Source: Paraburkholderia sp. FT54 (GTDB lineage: Bacteria > Pseudomonadota > Gammaproteobacteria > Burkholderiales > Burkholderiaceae). Taken from it: a stretch of 64,000 nucleotides of DNA. Shown here one piece after another: positions 8,513 to 17,644 of the stretch (within the stretch, counting starts at the first letter, position 1; each line of letters opens with the position of its first letter). Below the pieces are notes generated by a model. That model was not told the origin of the DNA. It searched no databases and worked only from the letters and a program-made list of their open reading frames with translations. Made by a program: the position numbers and the translations under genes. The DNA is taken from contig NZ_CP134195.1 in assembly GCF_031585635.1 (NCBI RefSeq), forward strand, positions 3,286,001-3,350,000, written 5' to 3'.

Positions 8513-10267
8513 ATGAAAATCAGAACGAGGCTGGCGGCCCTGCCGCTCACAGCCCTGGTATCACTCGCGTCGAACGCGCAGCACGCGCCGACGCCAGCCA
8601 ACGAAGCGGCAGCTGCACGGGCCAACGCCGAACAGAACCAGCAGATCCAGCAGCAACGCGACGCACAGCAGCGCGACGCAACCGTGCAGGCGCCGGCCGT
8701 GCGCTCGGAAGTCCCACACGCGGAAGGTTGGCCCGACCTGCCGGCAGAGCAACCGTGCTTTCGCATCGACTCGTTCGCGCTCGACGTGCCACCCAACCTG
8801 CCGGACGCGGTCCGCAGTCAGGGCGCATCGGAACGACCGCTCGACCGCTTCGCATTCGCGCGCGAATGGCTCGACCACTACCGCAGGCAATGCGTCGGCA
8901 GGGCCGGACTCGATACGCTCACGAAAGGATTGCAGCAGGCAATCCTGAGTGAGGGCTATATCACCACGCGAGTGCTGCTACCCGAACAGGACCTGTCAAC
9001 GGGCAGGCTTAAATTCGCACTCGTGCCGGGCGTCATTCGCAAACTACGCTACGTCGATCCGTCGACGCGCGGCACGTGGAAGTCCGCCTTTCCATCGCGC
9101 GACGGCGACATGCTGAACCTTCGCGATCTTGAGCAGGGGCTTGAGCAGATGAAACGCGTCAGTAGCCAGGACGTGGACATGAAGATCGAGCCCAGCGACA
9201 TGCCTGGCGAAAGCGATGTCGTGCTGACCGTGAAGCGCTCGAAGCCGTGGAGTTTCGTGGCCTCGGTCGATAACTCGGGCTCGGATGCGACGGGCAAATG
9301 GCAGGGCAATATCAGCCTCGGCATCGACAATCCGCTCGGCCTGAACGACGTGTTCACGGCCGGTGCGAATCAGGATCTGTCGTTCGGCAACAAGTCCCTT
9401 GGCTCGCACGGCTTCAACGGTTCGTATTCAATCCCCTGGGGCTACTGGACGGCGACACTGTCGGGTAACACGAACACGTACTACCAGAACATCGCGGGTG
9501 TGAACCAGACGTTTGTCTCAAGCGGCAACTCGCAGACGGCGGCGCTGCGACTGGCACGCGTTATCACGCGCAGTCAGAGCGACGTTCTCGGCGGGTATGT
9601 CCAGCTATCGAAGCGCTTCGGCGACAGCTTCATCGACGATACGGACATCCCGCAGCAGCGGCGCGACAACACGTTTCTGGAATTGGGCGTGACCGACCGG
9701 CATTACTTCGGAGCGTCGCAGTTCGACGGCACGCTCGCCTACCGTCAGGGTGTTGGAGGATTCGGCGCGACCGCGGACCCACACCCGGACGGCCCGACGT
9801 ATCGCTATCACATGGCCGTGCTTGACGCAAACCTGTCGGTGCCGTTCGCCGTTGCGACGCAGAATTTCCGTTACGTGACGACCGTTCACGGGCAATTCAC
9901 CAACGACACACTGTTCTACCTTGATGACCTCACCATTGGCAGCCGGTACACGGTGCGCGGTTTCGACGGCGAAACGATGCTCGCGGCAGAGAAAGGTTTC
10001 TACTGGCGTAACGAACTGCAATGGCCGGTGTTCCAGACGGGACAGACGTTATATGCAGGGATCGACTACGGGCGCGTGTTCGGACCGAATACGGCGTCCC
10101 TAGCCGGAACACAACTGGCGGGCGCGGTGATCGGCATCCGCGGTGGTCTGCCTTCACGCTTTGCCGGCATCTCCTATGACCTGTTCGTCGGAACGCCGGT
10201 CTACAAACCGGCGGGATTCCCGACCGAGCGATTCACGGTCGGGTTTCAGATGACCGCGCAGTTCTAG
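8513..10267 (+). CDS. TpsB outer-membrane transporter (BcpB/CdiB/FhaC/ShlB family)
   Basis: This 16-stranded Omp85-superfamily pore secretes the partner exoprotein across the outer membrane. The 584 residues comprise a signal peptide (to about residue 22), a Gln/Ala-rich linker or plug-helix region (QNQQIQQQRDAQQRD, 43-57), two POTRA domains (about 75-240; CFRIDSFALDVP and GVIRKLRYVDP), and the barrel. The diagnostic VRGF of loop L6 is at about residue 480 in GSRYTVRGFDGE. The chain ends in a terminal Phe (MTAQF), as expected for outer-membrane insertion. It begins 23 bases after the lipoprotein gene, so one transcript is likely. Confidence 0.95.
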   Translation: MKIRTRLAALPLTALVSLASNAQHAPTPANEAAAARANAEQNQQIQQQRDAQQRDATVQAPAVRSEVPHAEGWPDLPAEQPCFRIDSFALDVPPNLPDAVRSQGASERPLDRFAFAREWLDHYRRQCVGRAGLDTLTKGLQQAILSEGYITTRVLLPEQDLSTGRLKFALVPGVIRKLRYVDPSTRGTWKSAFPSRDGDMLNLRDLEQGLEQMKRVSSQDVDMKIEPSDMPGESDVVLTVKRSKPWSFVASVDNSGSDATGKWQGNISLGIDNPLGLNDVFTAGANQDLSFGNKSLGSHGFNGSYSIPWGYWTATLSGNTNTYYQNIAGVNQTFVSSGNSQTAALRLARVITRSQSDVLGGYVQLSKRFGDSFIDDTDIPQQRRDNTFLELGVTDRHYFGASQFDGTLAYRQGVGGFGATADPHPDGPTYRYHMAVLDANLSVPFAVATQNFRYVTTVHGQFTNDTLFYLDDLTIGSRYTVRGFDGETMLAAEKGFYWRNELQWPVFQTGQTLYAGIDYGRVFGPNTASLAGTQLAGAVIGIRGGLPSRFAGISYDLFVGTPVYKPAGFPTERFTVGFQMTAQF

Positions 10268-10374
10268 ACGAAAGCATCGGACAGCTCGTGACTTTGTGCC
10301 AATGTGTCAAAAATTGTCTCGGGGGTAATATAAGGGGTAAAAAATTCCATCAATCGCTGGAAGCCCAGCCACAC

Positions 10375-10650
10375 AAGGTTGTACGGCAATATTTGCATTG
10401 CCGCCGCAAAGAAACTAAGCAAAGAAAGCTTCACACCGCTAGCCCATAAGCGGGTCCCTCGCGCAGTCGCAGTAGTGGCGCATCTGGAATCCGTGCGTGC
10501 GCACATTCCACGTGAGTGACAAAGCAGTCATTCTTCCGGCGGCGCTTCGCGCGCCGCCGCGATCTTCATTGATTGCCGGGCTTGCAACGTGGGCCGCCTT
10601 TCACCGTTGCAAGCCCGCAGGCGCACCAAACTAGCGCGCGCCACCGCTTC
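10375..10650. repeat. Probable Burkholderia dispersed intergenic repeat with two large hairpins
   Basis: The stretch containing GCAAAGAAACTAAGCAAAGA, then a GCGGGTCCCTCGCGCAGTC segment, resembles an intergenic sequence I recall from many Burkholderia and Paraburkholderia genomes (from memory, not searched). Two strong hairpins lie in it: GGCGGCGC at 10538-10545 with GCGCCGCC at 10551-10558, and a perfect 13-bp pair, CGGGCTTGCAACG at 10577-10589 with its complement at 10605-10617. It sits between the secretion locus and the amino-acid-binding protein gene, at one edge of the interruption in the urease cluster. Confidence 0.5.
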
Positions 10651-10702
10651 AATTAGGTGCATCCCTCATACTCCCACCCCGCCAGCCCATGCTGCACCGC
10701 CA

Positions 10703-10718
10703 TGGCACATAGCTTGCA
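10703..10718 (+). promoter_or_regulatory. Sigma-54 (RpoN) promoter upstream of the binding protein and ureABC
   Basis: TGGCAC at 10703-10708, a 5-base spacer, then TTGCA at 10714-10718 matches the RpoN consensus fully, with GG at -24 and GC at -12. The predicted transcription start is near 10729, about 60 bases before the ATG at 10791. RpoN promoters need an activator, and NtrC is the usual one for urea and amino-acid uptake genes, so nitrogen-limitation control is the likely meaning. I did not identify NtrC sites. Confidence 0.7.
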
Positions 10719-10790
10719 TCGTCATTCCCCACGATGCTGCCGCGTCCTGACGGCAGCCGACCAGTTCGTCGCCACCACCGCTCACAGAAC

Positions 10791-11594
10791 ATGACACGAT
10801 CGACTCTTCGCCCCGCGCGTCGCGCCTGGCTCGCCGCACTGTTGCTCTCGCCCGTCCTTGCCGTCAATGCGCCCGCCGCTCAAGCGGACACGCTCGATAA
10901 CATCGCCAAGGCAGGCGTGCTGAAGGTCGCCGTGCCGGAAGACTATCCGCCGTTTGGTTCGGTCGGCGCGGATATGAAGCCGCAGGGCTACGACATCGAT
11001 ACCGCCGCCCTGCTCGCGAAGTCGATGAACGTCAAGCTCGAACTCGTGCCGGTCAATAGCGCGAACCGCATTCCGTATCTGCAAACGGGCAAGGTCGATC
11101 TGGTGATCTCGTCGCTCGGCAAGACGCCGGATCGCGAGAAGGTGATCGATTTTTCGACCGCCTACGCGCCGTACTTCCAGGGCGTGTTCGGTCCCGCCGA
11201 CATCAAGGTCGGCGGCCCCGCCGATCTCACCGGCAAGACGGTCGGTGCAACCCGCGGCGCGCTGGAGGAAATCGGTCTCACGCAAATGGCGCCGAATGCG
11301 ACCATCAAGCGCTTCGAGGACAACAACGCAACCATCGCCGCGTTCCTGTCGGGCCAGGTGCAGTTGATCGCCGCGGGCAACATCGTCGCGGCTACGATCC
11401 TCTCGAAGAACCCGCCGCGTCGCCCGGAACCGAAGTTCGTGATCAAGAATTCGCCGTGCTTCGTCGGCATGAACAAGAACGAGCCACGCCTGCAGCAGAA
11501 AGTGAACGCGGCCATCGCGCAAGCGAAGCAGGACGGCACGCTCAACACGATGTCGAAGAAATGGTTCAGCGCGCCGCTGCCGGCCGATCTGTAA
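10791..11594 (+). CDS. Amino-acid-type ABC transporter substrate-binding protein (family 3)
   Basis: A periplasmic binding protein of 267 residues. A twin-Arg/Lys-type charged start (MTRSTLRPARRAW), hydrophobic stretch and AQADTLDNI cleavage zone form the signal peptide. The mature part has the family-3 start (AGVLKVAVPEDYPPFGSV), YDIDTAALLAKSM, TGKVDLVISSL, and the hinge-side LTGKTVGATRGALEE. ATG 10791 is preferred over an in-frame ATG at 10734, which would place 19 Arg-rich residues before the signal. It has no permease or ATPase partner here. It lies in front of ureA, 175 bases away, and shares the sigma-54 promoter region, so its ligand may be a nitrogen compound. Confidence 0.88.
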   Translation: MTRSTLRPARRAWLAALLLSPVLAVNAPAAQADTLDNIAKAGVLKVAVPEDYPPFGSVGADMKPQGYDIDTAALLAKSMNVKLELVPVNSANRIPYLQTGKVDLVISSLGKTPDREKVIDFSTAYAPYFQGVFGPADIKVGGPADLTGKTVGATRGALEEIGLTQMAPNATIKRFEDNNATIAAFLSGQVQLIAAGNIVAATILSKNPPRRPEPKFVIKNSPCFVGMNKNEPRLQQKVNAAIAQAKQDGTLNTMSKKWFSAPLPADL

Positions 11595-11769
11595 GCGAAC
11601 CGTTAGCCGAACTTGATACCGTGGCTGGCTTATCCGGCGCTGCACTCGTCATGAACTCATCCCGTGCAACGCACGTGATCGCAGCCATGACGCGCGGCGC
11701 CTGTCATTGTCGCAGCCGGTCCCGCAAGGGATCGTCACAACGACCGTTGCAACCCTACGCACTCAATCG

Positions 11770-12072
11770 ATGAAGCTGACACCTCGCGAGAAGGACAAGC
11801 TGCTGATCTTCACCGCCGCGCTGCTTGCCGAACGGCGCCGCGCACGCGGCCTCAAACTGAATTACCCGGAAGCGATCGCCTTCATCACCGCCGCGCTGAT
11901 GGAAGCGGCCCGCGACGGCAAGACCGTCGCCGAGGTGATGCACTACGGCACTACCCTGCTCACCCGCGACGACGTCATGGAAGGCGTGCCGGAAATGATT
12001 CCCGACATTCAGGTCGAAGCCACGTTCCCCGACGGCACCAAGCTCGTCACCGTTCACCACCCGATCCCCTGA
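11770..12072 (+). CDS. ureA: Urease gamma subunit
   Basis: UreA is the smallest structural subunit of the bacterial (UreABC)3 urease. The 100-residue product begins [27 protein letters not shown] and contains [10 protein letters not shown] and the [24 protein letters not shown] segment, all typical, and the length is the normal 100 residues. I chose ATG 11770; the open frame extends upstream to 11707 but adds 21 non-family residues. ureB follows after 50 bases. Confidence 0.98.
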   Translation: MKLTPREKDKLLIFTAALLAERRRARGLKLNYPEAIAFITAALMEAARDGKTVAEVMHYGTTLLTRDDVMEGVPEMIPDIQVEATFPDGTKLVTVHHPIP

Positions 12073-12122
12073 TCACCGAAATCACCGAAATCACCACAGA
12101 AACCACATAAGGGCAGCCCCAG

Positions 12123-12428
12123 ATGATTCCCGGCGAACTCCTCATCGACGACGGCGAACACGAACTCAACGCGGGCCGCGCCACCGTCACGGTGGTCGTG
12201 TCGAATACCGGCGACCGTCCGGTGCAGATCGGCTCGCATTACCACTTCTATGAAGTGAACGAGGCGCTCGCGTTCGATCGAGAAGCCGCGCGCGGTTTCC
12301 GGCTGAACATCGCGGCAGGCACCGCGGTGCGCTTCGAGCCCGGCCAGGAACGCACCGTCGAGCTGGTCGAACTGGCGGGCGAGCGCGTCGTCTACGGCTT
12401 CAACGGCAAGGTGATGGGCAAGCTGTGA
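12123..12428 (+). CDS. ureB: Urease beta subunit
   Basis: Structural subunit of urease, 101 residues, matching the family start ([19 protein letters not shown]) and core ([36 protein letters not shown]). Members that end soon after [10 protein letters not shown], as this one does, are the usual stand-alone form rather than the UreAB fusions of Helicobacter. It lies between ureA and ureC in the standard order. Confidence 0.98.
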   Translation: MIPGELLIDDGEHELNAGRATVTVVVSNTGDRPVQIGSHYHFYEVNEALAFDREAARGFRLNIAAGTAVRFEPGQERTVELVELAGERVVYGFNGKVMGKL

Positions 12429-12483
12429 GGCGCCACGCGCGCTCATTCGCTTCGACCGCCCTGCTCATTTCCGGACCCACACC

Positions 12484-14190
12484 ATGACCTTACGCATTGG
12501 CCGCCGCGCATACGCGGAAATGTTCGGCCCCACCACTGGCGACCGCGTGCGCCTCGCCGACACCGAGTTGCTGATCGAAGTCGAGCGCGACTTCACCACC
12601 TACGGCGAAGAAGTGAAGTTCGGCGGCGGCAAAGTGATTCGCGACGGCATGGGCCAGTCGCAACGCGTGCATGCCGACGTGGTCGATACCGTCGTGACGA
12701 ATGCCGTGATTCTCGATCACTGGGGCATCGTCAAGGCCGACATCGGCATCAAGGACGGCCGCATCGCCGCGATCGGCAAGGCGGGCAACCCCGACATCCA
12801 GCCGAACGTGACGATCGCGATCGGCGCCTCCACCGAAGTGATCGCTGGCGAAGGCCTGATCGTGACGGCGGGCGGCATCGACACGCACATTCACTTCATC
12901 AGCCCGCAGCAGATCGAAGAAGCGCTCGCGAGCGGCGTGACCACGATGCTCGGCGGCGGCACCGGCCCGGCGACGGGCACAAACGCGACCACGTGCACGC
13001 CGGGTCCGTGGCACCTCGAACGCATGCTGCAGGCGGCCGATGGTTATCCCATGAACCTCGGCTTTCTCGGCAAGGGCAATGTGAGTCTGCCGCAGCCGGC
13101 GCTGGAGCAGATCGCCGCGGGTGCGATCGGCCTGAAGCTGCACGAAGACTGGGGCACGACGCCGGCCGCGATCGACAACTGTCTCTCGGTTGCCGACGAC
13201 ACCGACACGCAGGTCGCGATCCACACGGACACGCTGAACGAAGCGGGTTTCGTCGAAGCGACGGTGGCCGCGTTCAAGGGCCGCACGATTCACACGTATC
13301 ACACCGAAGGCGCGGGCGGCGGCCACGCGCCGGACATCATCAAGGTATGCGGCGAAGCGAACGTGCTGCCCTCCTCGACCAATCCGACGCGCCCGTACAC
13401 CGTCAACACCCTCGAAGAGCATCTCGACATGCTGATGGTGTGCCACCACCTGGACCCGTCGATTGCGGAAGACATTGCGTTCGCTGAATCGCGCATTCGC
13501 CGCGAGACCATTGCCGCCGAAGACATTCTGCACGACCTCGGCGCGCTGTCGATGCTGTCGTCGGATTCGCAGGCCATGGGCCGGGTCGGCGAAGTGATCA
13601 TCCGCACGTGGCAGACGGCGCACAAGATGAAGGTGCAACGCGGCGCGCTGCCTGAAGACAACGCGCGCCACGACAACTTCCGGGCGAAGCGCTATGTCGC
13701 CAAGTACACGATCAACCCGGCGGTCACGCACGGCATCGCGCATGAAGTCGGCTCGATCGAGCCGGGCAAGTGGGCCGACCTGGTGTTCTGGGAGCCGGCG
13801 TTCTTCGGCATCAAGCCTTCGCTGATCCTCAAGGGCGGCATGATCGCCATGGCGCAGATGGGCGACCCCAACGCGTCGATTCCGACGCCGCAGCCGGTGC
13901 ACTATCGCGAGATGTTCGCGACGCGCGGCGGCGCCCTGGGACGCACGTCGCTGACTTTCGTCTCGCAGATGGCCGCCGAAGCGGGCGTCGCCGAACGCTA
14001 CGGCCTGAACAAGCGTATCGTTGCGGTCAGGAACTGCCGCAACATCTCGAAGGCAGACATGATCCACAACGCGTGGCGTCCGGCGATCAGCGTCGATCCG
14101 GAAACCTATCAGGTGATTGCCGACGGTCAGTTGCTGACCTGCGAACCGGCCACCGTGCTGCCGATGGCGCAACGCTACTTCCTGTTCTAA
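12484..14190 (+). CDS. ureC: Urease alpha subunit (catalytic)
   Basis: The catalytic subunit hydrolyses urea to ammonia and carbamate at a dinickel site. All key residues are present in the 568-residue product: nickel ligands His135 and His137 (DTHIHF), carbamylated Lys218 (GLKLHEDWG), His247 (AIHTDT), His273 (TYHTEG) and Asp361 (SSDSQAMG), and the catalytic flap His321 following Cys320 (MVCHHLD). Numbering is one higher than in the Klebsiella enzyme. The protein should be active once metallated by UreDEFG. Confidence 0.99.
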   Translation: MTLRIGRRAYAEMFGPTTGDRVRLADTELLIEVERDFTTYGEEVKFGGGKVIRDGMGQSQRVHADVVDTVVTNAVILDHWGIVKADIGIKDGRIAAIGKAGNPDIQPNVTIAIGASTEVIAGEGLIVTAGGIDTHIHFISPQQIEEALASGVTTMLGGGTGPATGTNATTCTPGPWHLERMLQAADGYPMNLGFLGKGNVSLPQPALEQIAAGAIGLKLHEDWGTTPAAIDNCLSVADDTDTQVAIHTDTLNEAGFVEATVAAFKGRTIHTYHTEGAGGGHAPDIIKVCGEANVLPSSTNPTRPYTVNTLEEHLDMLMVCHHLDPSIAEDIAFAESRIRRETIAAEDILHDLGALSMLSSDSQAMGRVGEVIIRTWQTAHKMKVQRGALPEDNARHDNFRAKRYVAKYTINPAVTHGIAHEVGSIEPGKWADLVFWEPAFFGIKPSLILKGGMIAMAQMGDPNASIPTPQPVHYREMFATRGGALGRTSLTFVSQMAAEAGVAERYGLNKRIVAVRNCRNISKADMIHNAWRPAISVDPETYQVIADGQLLTCEPATVLPMAQRYFLF

Positions 14191-14193
14191 ACC

Positions 14194-14889
14194 ATGCGCA
14201 CCATCGACAAACTCATCGCGCCGCATCTGAAGCTCGCGCCCGTGCTGGTCAAGCGCGCGCCGACGCTGACACTGGCGTTCGACGACCGGCGCAAGAGCCG
14301 GCTCGCGGCCAGGCTCGATAGCGGCGAAGAAGTCGCGCTGCTGCTGCCGCGCGGCACCGTGCTGCGCGACGGCGATGTATTGGTCGCCGATGACGGTGGC
14401 CTCGTACGCGTCGTCGCCGCGCCGGAAACGGTGCTCTACGTGCGCGCGAAAGATGCGTTGACGCTGACGCGTGCCGCCTATCACCTTGGCAACCGCCACA
14501 CACCGGTGGAAGTCGGCGCGGATTATCTGAAGCTCGAATACGATCCGGTGCTGGCTGACATGCTCAAGCGCATCGGCGCAACGGTCGATCAGGTCTCGAT
14601 GCCGTTTCAGCCGGAGTCCGGTGCGTATGGCGGCGGCCATAAGCATGGTCACGACGAAACGTTTGCCGAAGACTATGCGCTCGCGCAGCAGGTGTTCGGT
14701 GAGCATCATGGGCATGAGCAAGGTCACGACCATGAGCATGGGCATAGCCACGCGGTGCAAGGGCATTCGCATTCGCACGGGCATGACCACGGTCATGAGC
14801 ATGCGCACGATCATGACCACGATCACGGCGATCACGTCCACGACGAATCGTGCGGCCACGGGCATCACCATCATCATGCGCATCGCTGA
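14194..14889 (+). CDS. ureE: UreE, urease nickel metallochaperone with a long His-rich tail
   Basis: UreE binds nickel and passes it to UreG. Residues 1-145 form the peptide-binding and metal-binding domains, including [10 protein letters not shown] with the conserved metal His. The last 80 or so residues are a low-complexity tail with 31 histidines mixed with Gly, Asp and Glu (for example [20 protein letters not shown]), a nickel-storage feature much longer than the tail of the Klebsiella protein. The gene starts 3 bases after ureC, and its final 14 bases overlap ureF. Confidence 0.97.
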   Translation: MRTIDKLIAPHLKLAPVLVKRAPTLTLAFDDRRKSRLAARLDSGEEVALLLPRGTVLRDGDVLVADDGGLVRVVAAPETVLYVRAKDALTLTRAAYHLGNRHTPVEVGADYLKLEYDPVLADMLKRIGATVDQVSMPFQPESGAYGGGHKHGHDETFAEDYALAQQVFGEHHGHEQGHDHEHGHSHAVQGHSHSHGHDHGHEHAHDHDHDHGDHVHDESCGHGHHHHHAHR

Positions 14890-15556
14890 ACTGACGGCGC
14901 TGCTGCATCTTGCGTCGCCGGCGCTGCCGATCGGCGCCTTCAGCTACTCGCAGGGTCTCGAAGCGGCCATCGAAGCGCATTTGATCACCGATGCCGATTC
15001 CGCCCGCGACTGGATCGCCAGCGGCTTGACCGACGTGCTCGCGCATGGCGAACTGCCGTTCCTCGCGCATCAGATGGAACGCTGGCGCGCGCATGACGCC
15101 GCGGCCCTCGCACACGCCAACAGCGAATTCCTGGCGAGCCGTGAATCCGCGGAATTGCGCCGCGAAACGGAGCAGATGGGCTGGTCGTTGCGGCAGTTAT
15201 GCGTGTCGCTGGAATGGGGCGATGCTGAGCGGCGCGCGACGCTCGCCGCCATGACGCCGCTCGCTCAACCCACGGCGTTCGCCTTCGCCGCGTACGCGCA
15301 CGACGCCGCCGTCGACGCCGCCCTCGCCGCCTACGCCTTCAGCTGGGTGGAAAACCAGGCGGCCGCCGCGTTGAAGGCCGTGCCGTTGGGACAACTCGCC
15401 GGGCAACGCATCATCGTCGCCTTGCGCGAGCCGATCGATGCCGCCGTCACGCGCGCCATGGCCACGTCGCCGGAAAACATCAACACCTTAGCGCCGCAAC
15501 TCGGCATTCTCTCGGCGCGTCACGAGTCGCAGTATTCGCGGCTCTTTCGCTCATAA
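14876..15556 (+). CDS. ureF: UreF, urease accessory protein
   Basis: UreF is the helical partner of UreD and UreG in urease maturation. The 226-residue product starts [29 protein letters not shown], which is the classic UreF N-terminus. ATG 14876 lies inside the His-tail codons of ureE; the frame continues far upstream, but that part merely reads the His codons in another frame. Later matches are [18 protein letters not shown] and the Ala-rich helices ending in [16 protein letters not shown] sequence ([21 protein letters not shown]). Confidence 0.97.
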   Translation: MRIAELTALLHLASPALPIGAFSYSQGLEAAIEAHLITDADSARDWIASGLTDVLAHGELPFLAHQMERWRAHDAAALAHANSEFLASRESAELRRETEQMGWSLRQLCVSLEWGDAERRATLAAMTPLAQPTAFAFAAYAHDAAVDAALAAYAFSWVENQAAAALKAVPLGQLAGQRIIVALREPIDAAVTRAMATSPENINTLAPQLGILSARHESQYSRLFRS

Positions 15557-15567
15557 CACGAACCATC

Positions 15568-16221
15568 ATGAACGCACCTCAGCATCCCGCCCACTCGTCT
15601 GTCCGCACGAAAAAACTGCCGCCGCTGCGCGTCGGCGTCGGCGGCCCGGTCGGCTCGGGCAAGACCACGCTGCTCGAAATGCTCTGCAAGGCGATGCGCG
15701 AACAGTACGACCTCGTCGCCATCACCAACGACATCTATACGAAAGAAGACCAGCGCCTGTTGACGGTGGCGGGCGCGTTGCCGGCCGAACGGATCATGGG
15801 CGTCGAAACCGGCGGCTGTCCGCATACGGCGATTCGCGAGGACGCTTCCATCAATCTCGAAGCCGTCGACCGCATGCTGACGCGTTTTCCTGACGCGGAT
15901 ATCGTGTTCATCGAATCGGGCGGCGACAACCTCGCGGCGACGTTCAGCCCGGAACTGTCCGACCTGACGATCTACGTGATCGACGTGGCGGGCGGCGAGA
16001 AGATTCCGCGCAAAGGCGGCCCGGGCATTACGAAGTCCGATCTGCTGGTGATCAACAAGACGGACCTCGCACCGATGGTCGGCGCGAATCTCGAGGTGAT
16101 GGCGTCGGATGCGAAGAAGATGCGCGGCGAGCGGCCCTTCGTGATGTGCAATCTGAAGGCGCTCGACGGCCTGGATGTAGTGGTGAAGTTTATCGAGGCG
16201 AAGGGGTTGCTGAAGGTGTGA
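15568..16221 (+). CDS. ureG: UreG, urease accessory GTPase
   Basis: UreG is a SIMIBI-class GTPase that drives nickel transfer into UreC. In its 217 residues are the P-loop [13 protein letters not shown] (about 26-38), [13 protein letters not shown], the metal-binding Cys-Pro-His in [13 protein letters not shown], the Walker B-like [19 protein letters not shown], and the guanine-specificity NKTDLAP. It ends the urease operon; the convergent waaA gene ends only 36 bases away. Confidence 0.98.
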   Translation: MNAPQHPAHSSVRTKKLPPLRVGVGGPVGSGKTTLLEMLCKAMREQYDLVAITNDIYTKEDQRLLTVAGALPAERIMGVETGGCPHTAIREDASINLEAVDRMLTRFPDADIVFIESGGDNLAATFSPELSDLTIYVIDVAGGEKIPRKGGPGITKSDLLVINKTDLAPMVGANLEVMASDAKKMRGERPFVMCNLKALDGLDVVVKFIEAKGLLKV

Positions 16222-16257
16222 GCCGCGGGCGCGCGTGCCGCATTTGCGCCCACTCCC

Positions 16258-17577
16258 TCACTCCGATTCCGGCAACAACGCCATCAACACATCCACGGTC
16301 CGCACCGTCGCGCCGCGATGACGCGCGGCGAACGCCGAGGCCGCGCCGCTCATGGCCAGTCTTCTGGCCTTGTCGCCGAACAACTCGCGCAATGCCCGCG
16401 CCAGATCGGCCGGATCCTTCACTTGCACGGCGGCGCCCGCCGCCACGGCATCCGCGGTGGCCTGTGTGAAGTTGAAAACGTGTGGTCCGATCAACACCGG
16501 CACACCGACCGCACACGCCTCGATCAGATTCTGCCCACCCAAGGGCAACAAACTGCCGCCGATGAACGCCAGATCCGAAGCAGCATAGTACGCGCCCAGT
16601 TCGCCCATCGAATCGCCCAGCAGCACGTTCACGCGCGCAGGCAAAGGCGGCACACCACCGCTCGCGGTCGCCGCCGCCGACGCCACCTTGGCATCCGGTG
16701 CCCACGTCGAACGCCGCTCGAGTCGTAACCCGGCCTTCTCGACCAGCCCCGCCACTTCGTTGAAACGTTGCGGATGACGCGGCACCAGAATCAGCAGCGC
16801 GTTGTCGATACCGAGCGCCGCGAACGCCTGCAGCACGAGTTCCTCTTCGCCCTCGCGCGTACTCGCCGCGACCCACACCGGACGCGCGCCGATTGCCGCG
16901 CGCCACGCATGCCCGCGCGCCGCCAGTTCCGGCGGCGTGCTCATGTCGAACTTCAGATTGCCGAGCACCGCCGTGTTGCGCGCGCCGAGCGCGGTCAGCC
17001 GCTCGGCATCCGACGGACTCTGCGCCAGCACACGCGCAAAGCCGCCAAACACATCCTTGGTGGCATTGCCGAACTTGGCCGCGCGTTTATACGAGCGCGC
17101 CGACATCCGCGCATTGGTCAGCACCAGCGGCACGTCCGCGCGACGGCATTCGTCGATCAGCGTCGGCCACACTTCGGTTTCCATCACCAGACCGAGCGAC
17201 GGCCGCCATGCCCGCAAAAACCGCCGCACGGCGTGCGGCGTGTCGTACGGCAGATAGCTGCGCAAGACACGGCCGCCGAAAATCTCCTCGCCGGTGGCGC
17301 GCCCGCTCGGCGTCATGTGCGTCAACAGAATCCGTGCGTCGGGACGCGCCTTCATCAGCGCGTCGATCAGCGGTTGCGCGGCGCGCGTCTCGCCCACCGA
17401 CACCGCATGCACCCAGATCAACGGTGCATCGTCCTCGGGCAGCCGGCCGCGCGAGTAACCGAACCGCTCGCCGATATGCTCGCGATAGCCGCGTTCCTTG
17501 CGCGAGCGGATCAACAGGCGCAACACCGCCAACGGCGCGATGATCCACCAGAGCGCGTGATAGATCGCCCTCAGCAT
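16258..17577 (-). CDS. waaA: WaaA, Kdo transferase
   Basis: WaaA (KdtA, family GT30) adds Kdo from CMP-Kdo to lipid IVA at the inner face of the inner membrane. The 439-residue protein starts MLRAIYHALWWIIAPLAVLRLLIRSRKERGY (a membrane anchor followed by the typical RKERGYREHIGERFG), then APLIWVHAVSVGET and the C-terminal donor site FIGGSLLPLGGQNLIEA. An in-frame ATG at 17604 would add nine residues; 17577 matches the family start. It is followed by kdoO and waaC read in the same direction from upstream. Confidence 0.96.
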   Translation of the reverse strand: MLRAIYHALWWIIAPLAVLRLLIRSRKERGYREHIGERFGYSRGRLPEDDAPLIWVHAVSVGETRAAQPLIDALMKARPDARILLTHMTPSGRATGEEIFGGRVLRSYLPYDTPHAVRRFLRAWRPSLGLVMETEVWPTLIDECRRADVPLVLTNARMSARSYKRAAKFGNATKDVFGGFARVLAQSPSDAERLTALGARNTAVLGNLKFDMSTPPELAARGHAWRAAIGARPVWVAASTREGEEELVLQAFAALGIDNALLILVPRHPQRFNEVAGLVEKAGLRLERRSTWAPDAKVASAAATASGGVPPLPARVNVLLGDSMGELGAYYAASDLAFIGGSLLPLGGQNLIEACAVGVPVLIGPHVFNFTQATADAVAAGAAVQVKDPADLARALRELFGDKARRLAMSGAASAFAARHRGATVRTVDVLMALLPESE

Positions 17578-17644
17578 CGGCACTCCGCCGGCCTGACGGG
17601 ACAAGCCAACGCGTCGTGCGAAACCAGCAAATAGAGCGCGGCGC

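Larger units (their letters stand above)
10268..10790. other. Intergenic stretch: dispersed repeat followed by a nitrogen promoter
   Basis: This 523-base gap contains a probable Burkholderia dispersed repeat with two strong hairpins (about 10375-10650) and a sigma-54 promoter (10703-10718). Short frames on both strands lack ribosome sites and coding character; I see no gene. Confidence 0.7.

Noticed and set aside
10264..10506. An 80-codon minus-strand frame after tpsB
   Set aside because: It lies in the dispersed repeat, has no ribosome site and resembles no protein.
12490..14883. A 797-codon open frame on the minus strand across ureC and ureE
   Set aside because: It is the antisense shadow of high-GC urease genes; its product is Arg/His/Asp-rich without domains, and ureC and ureE are certain.
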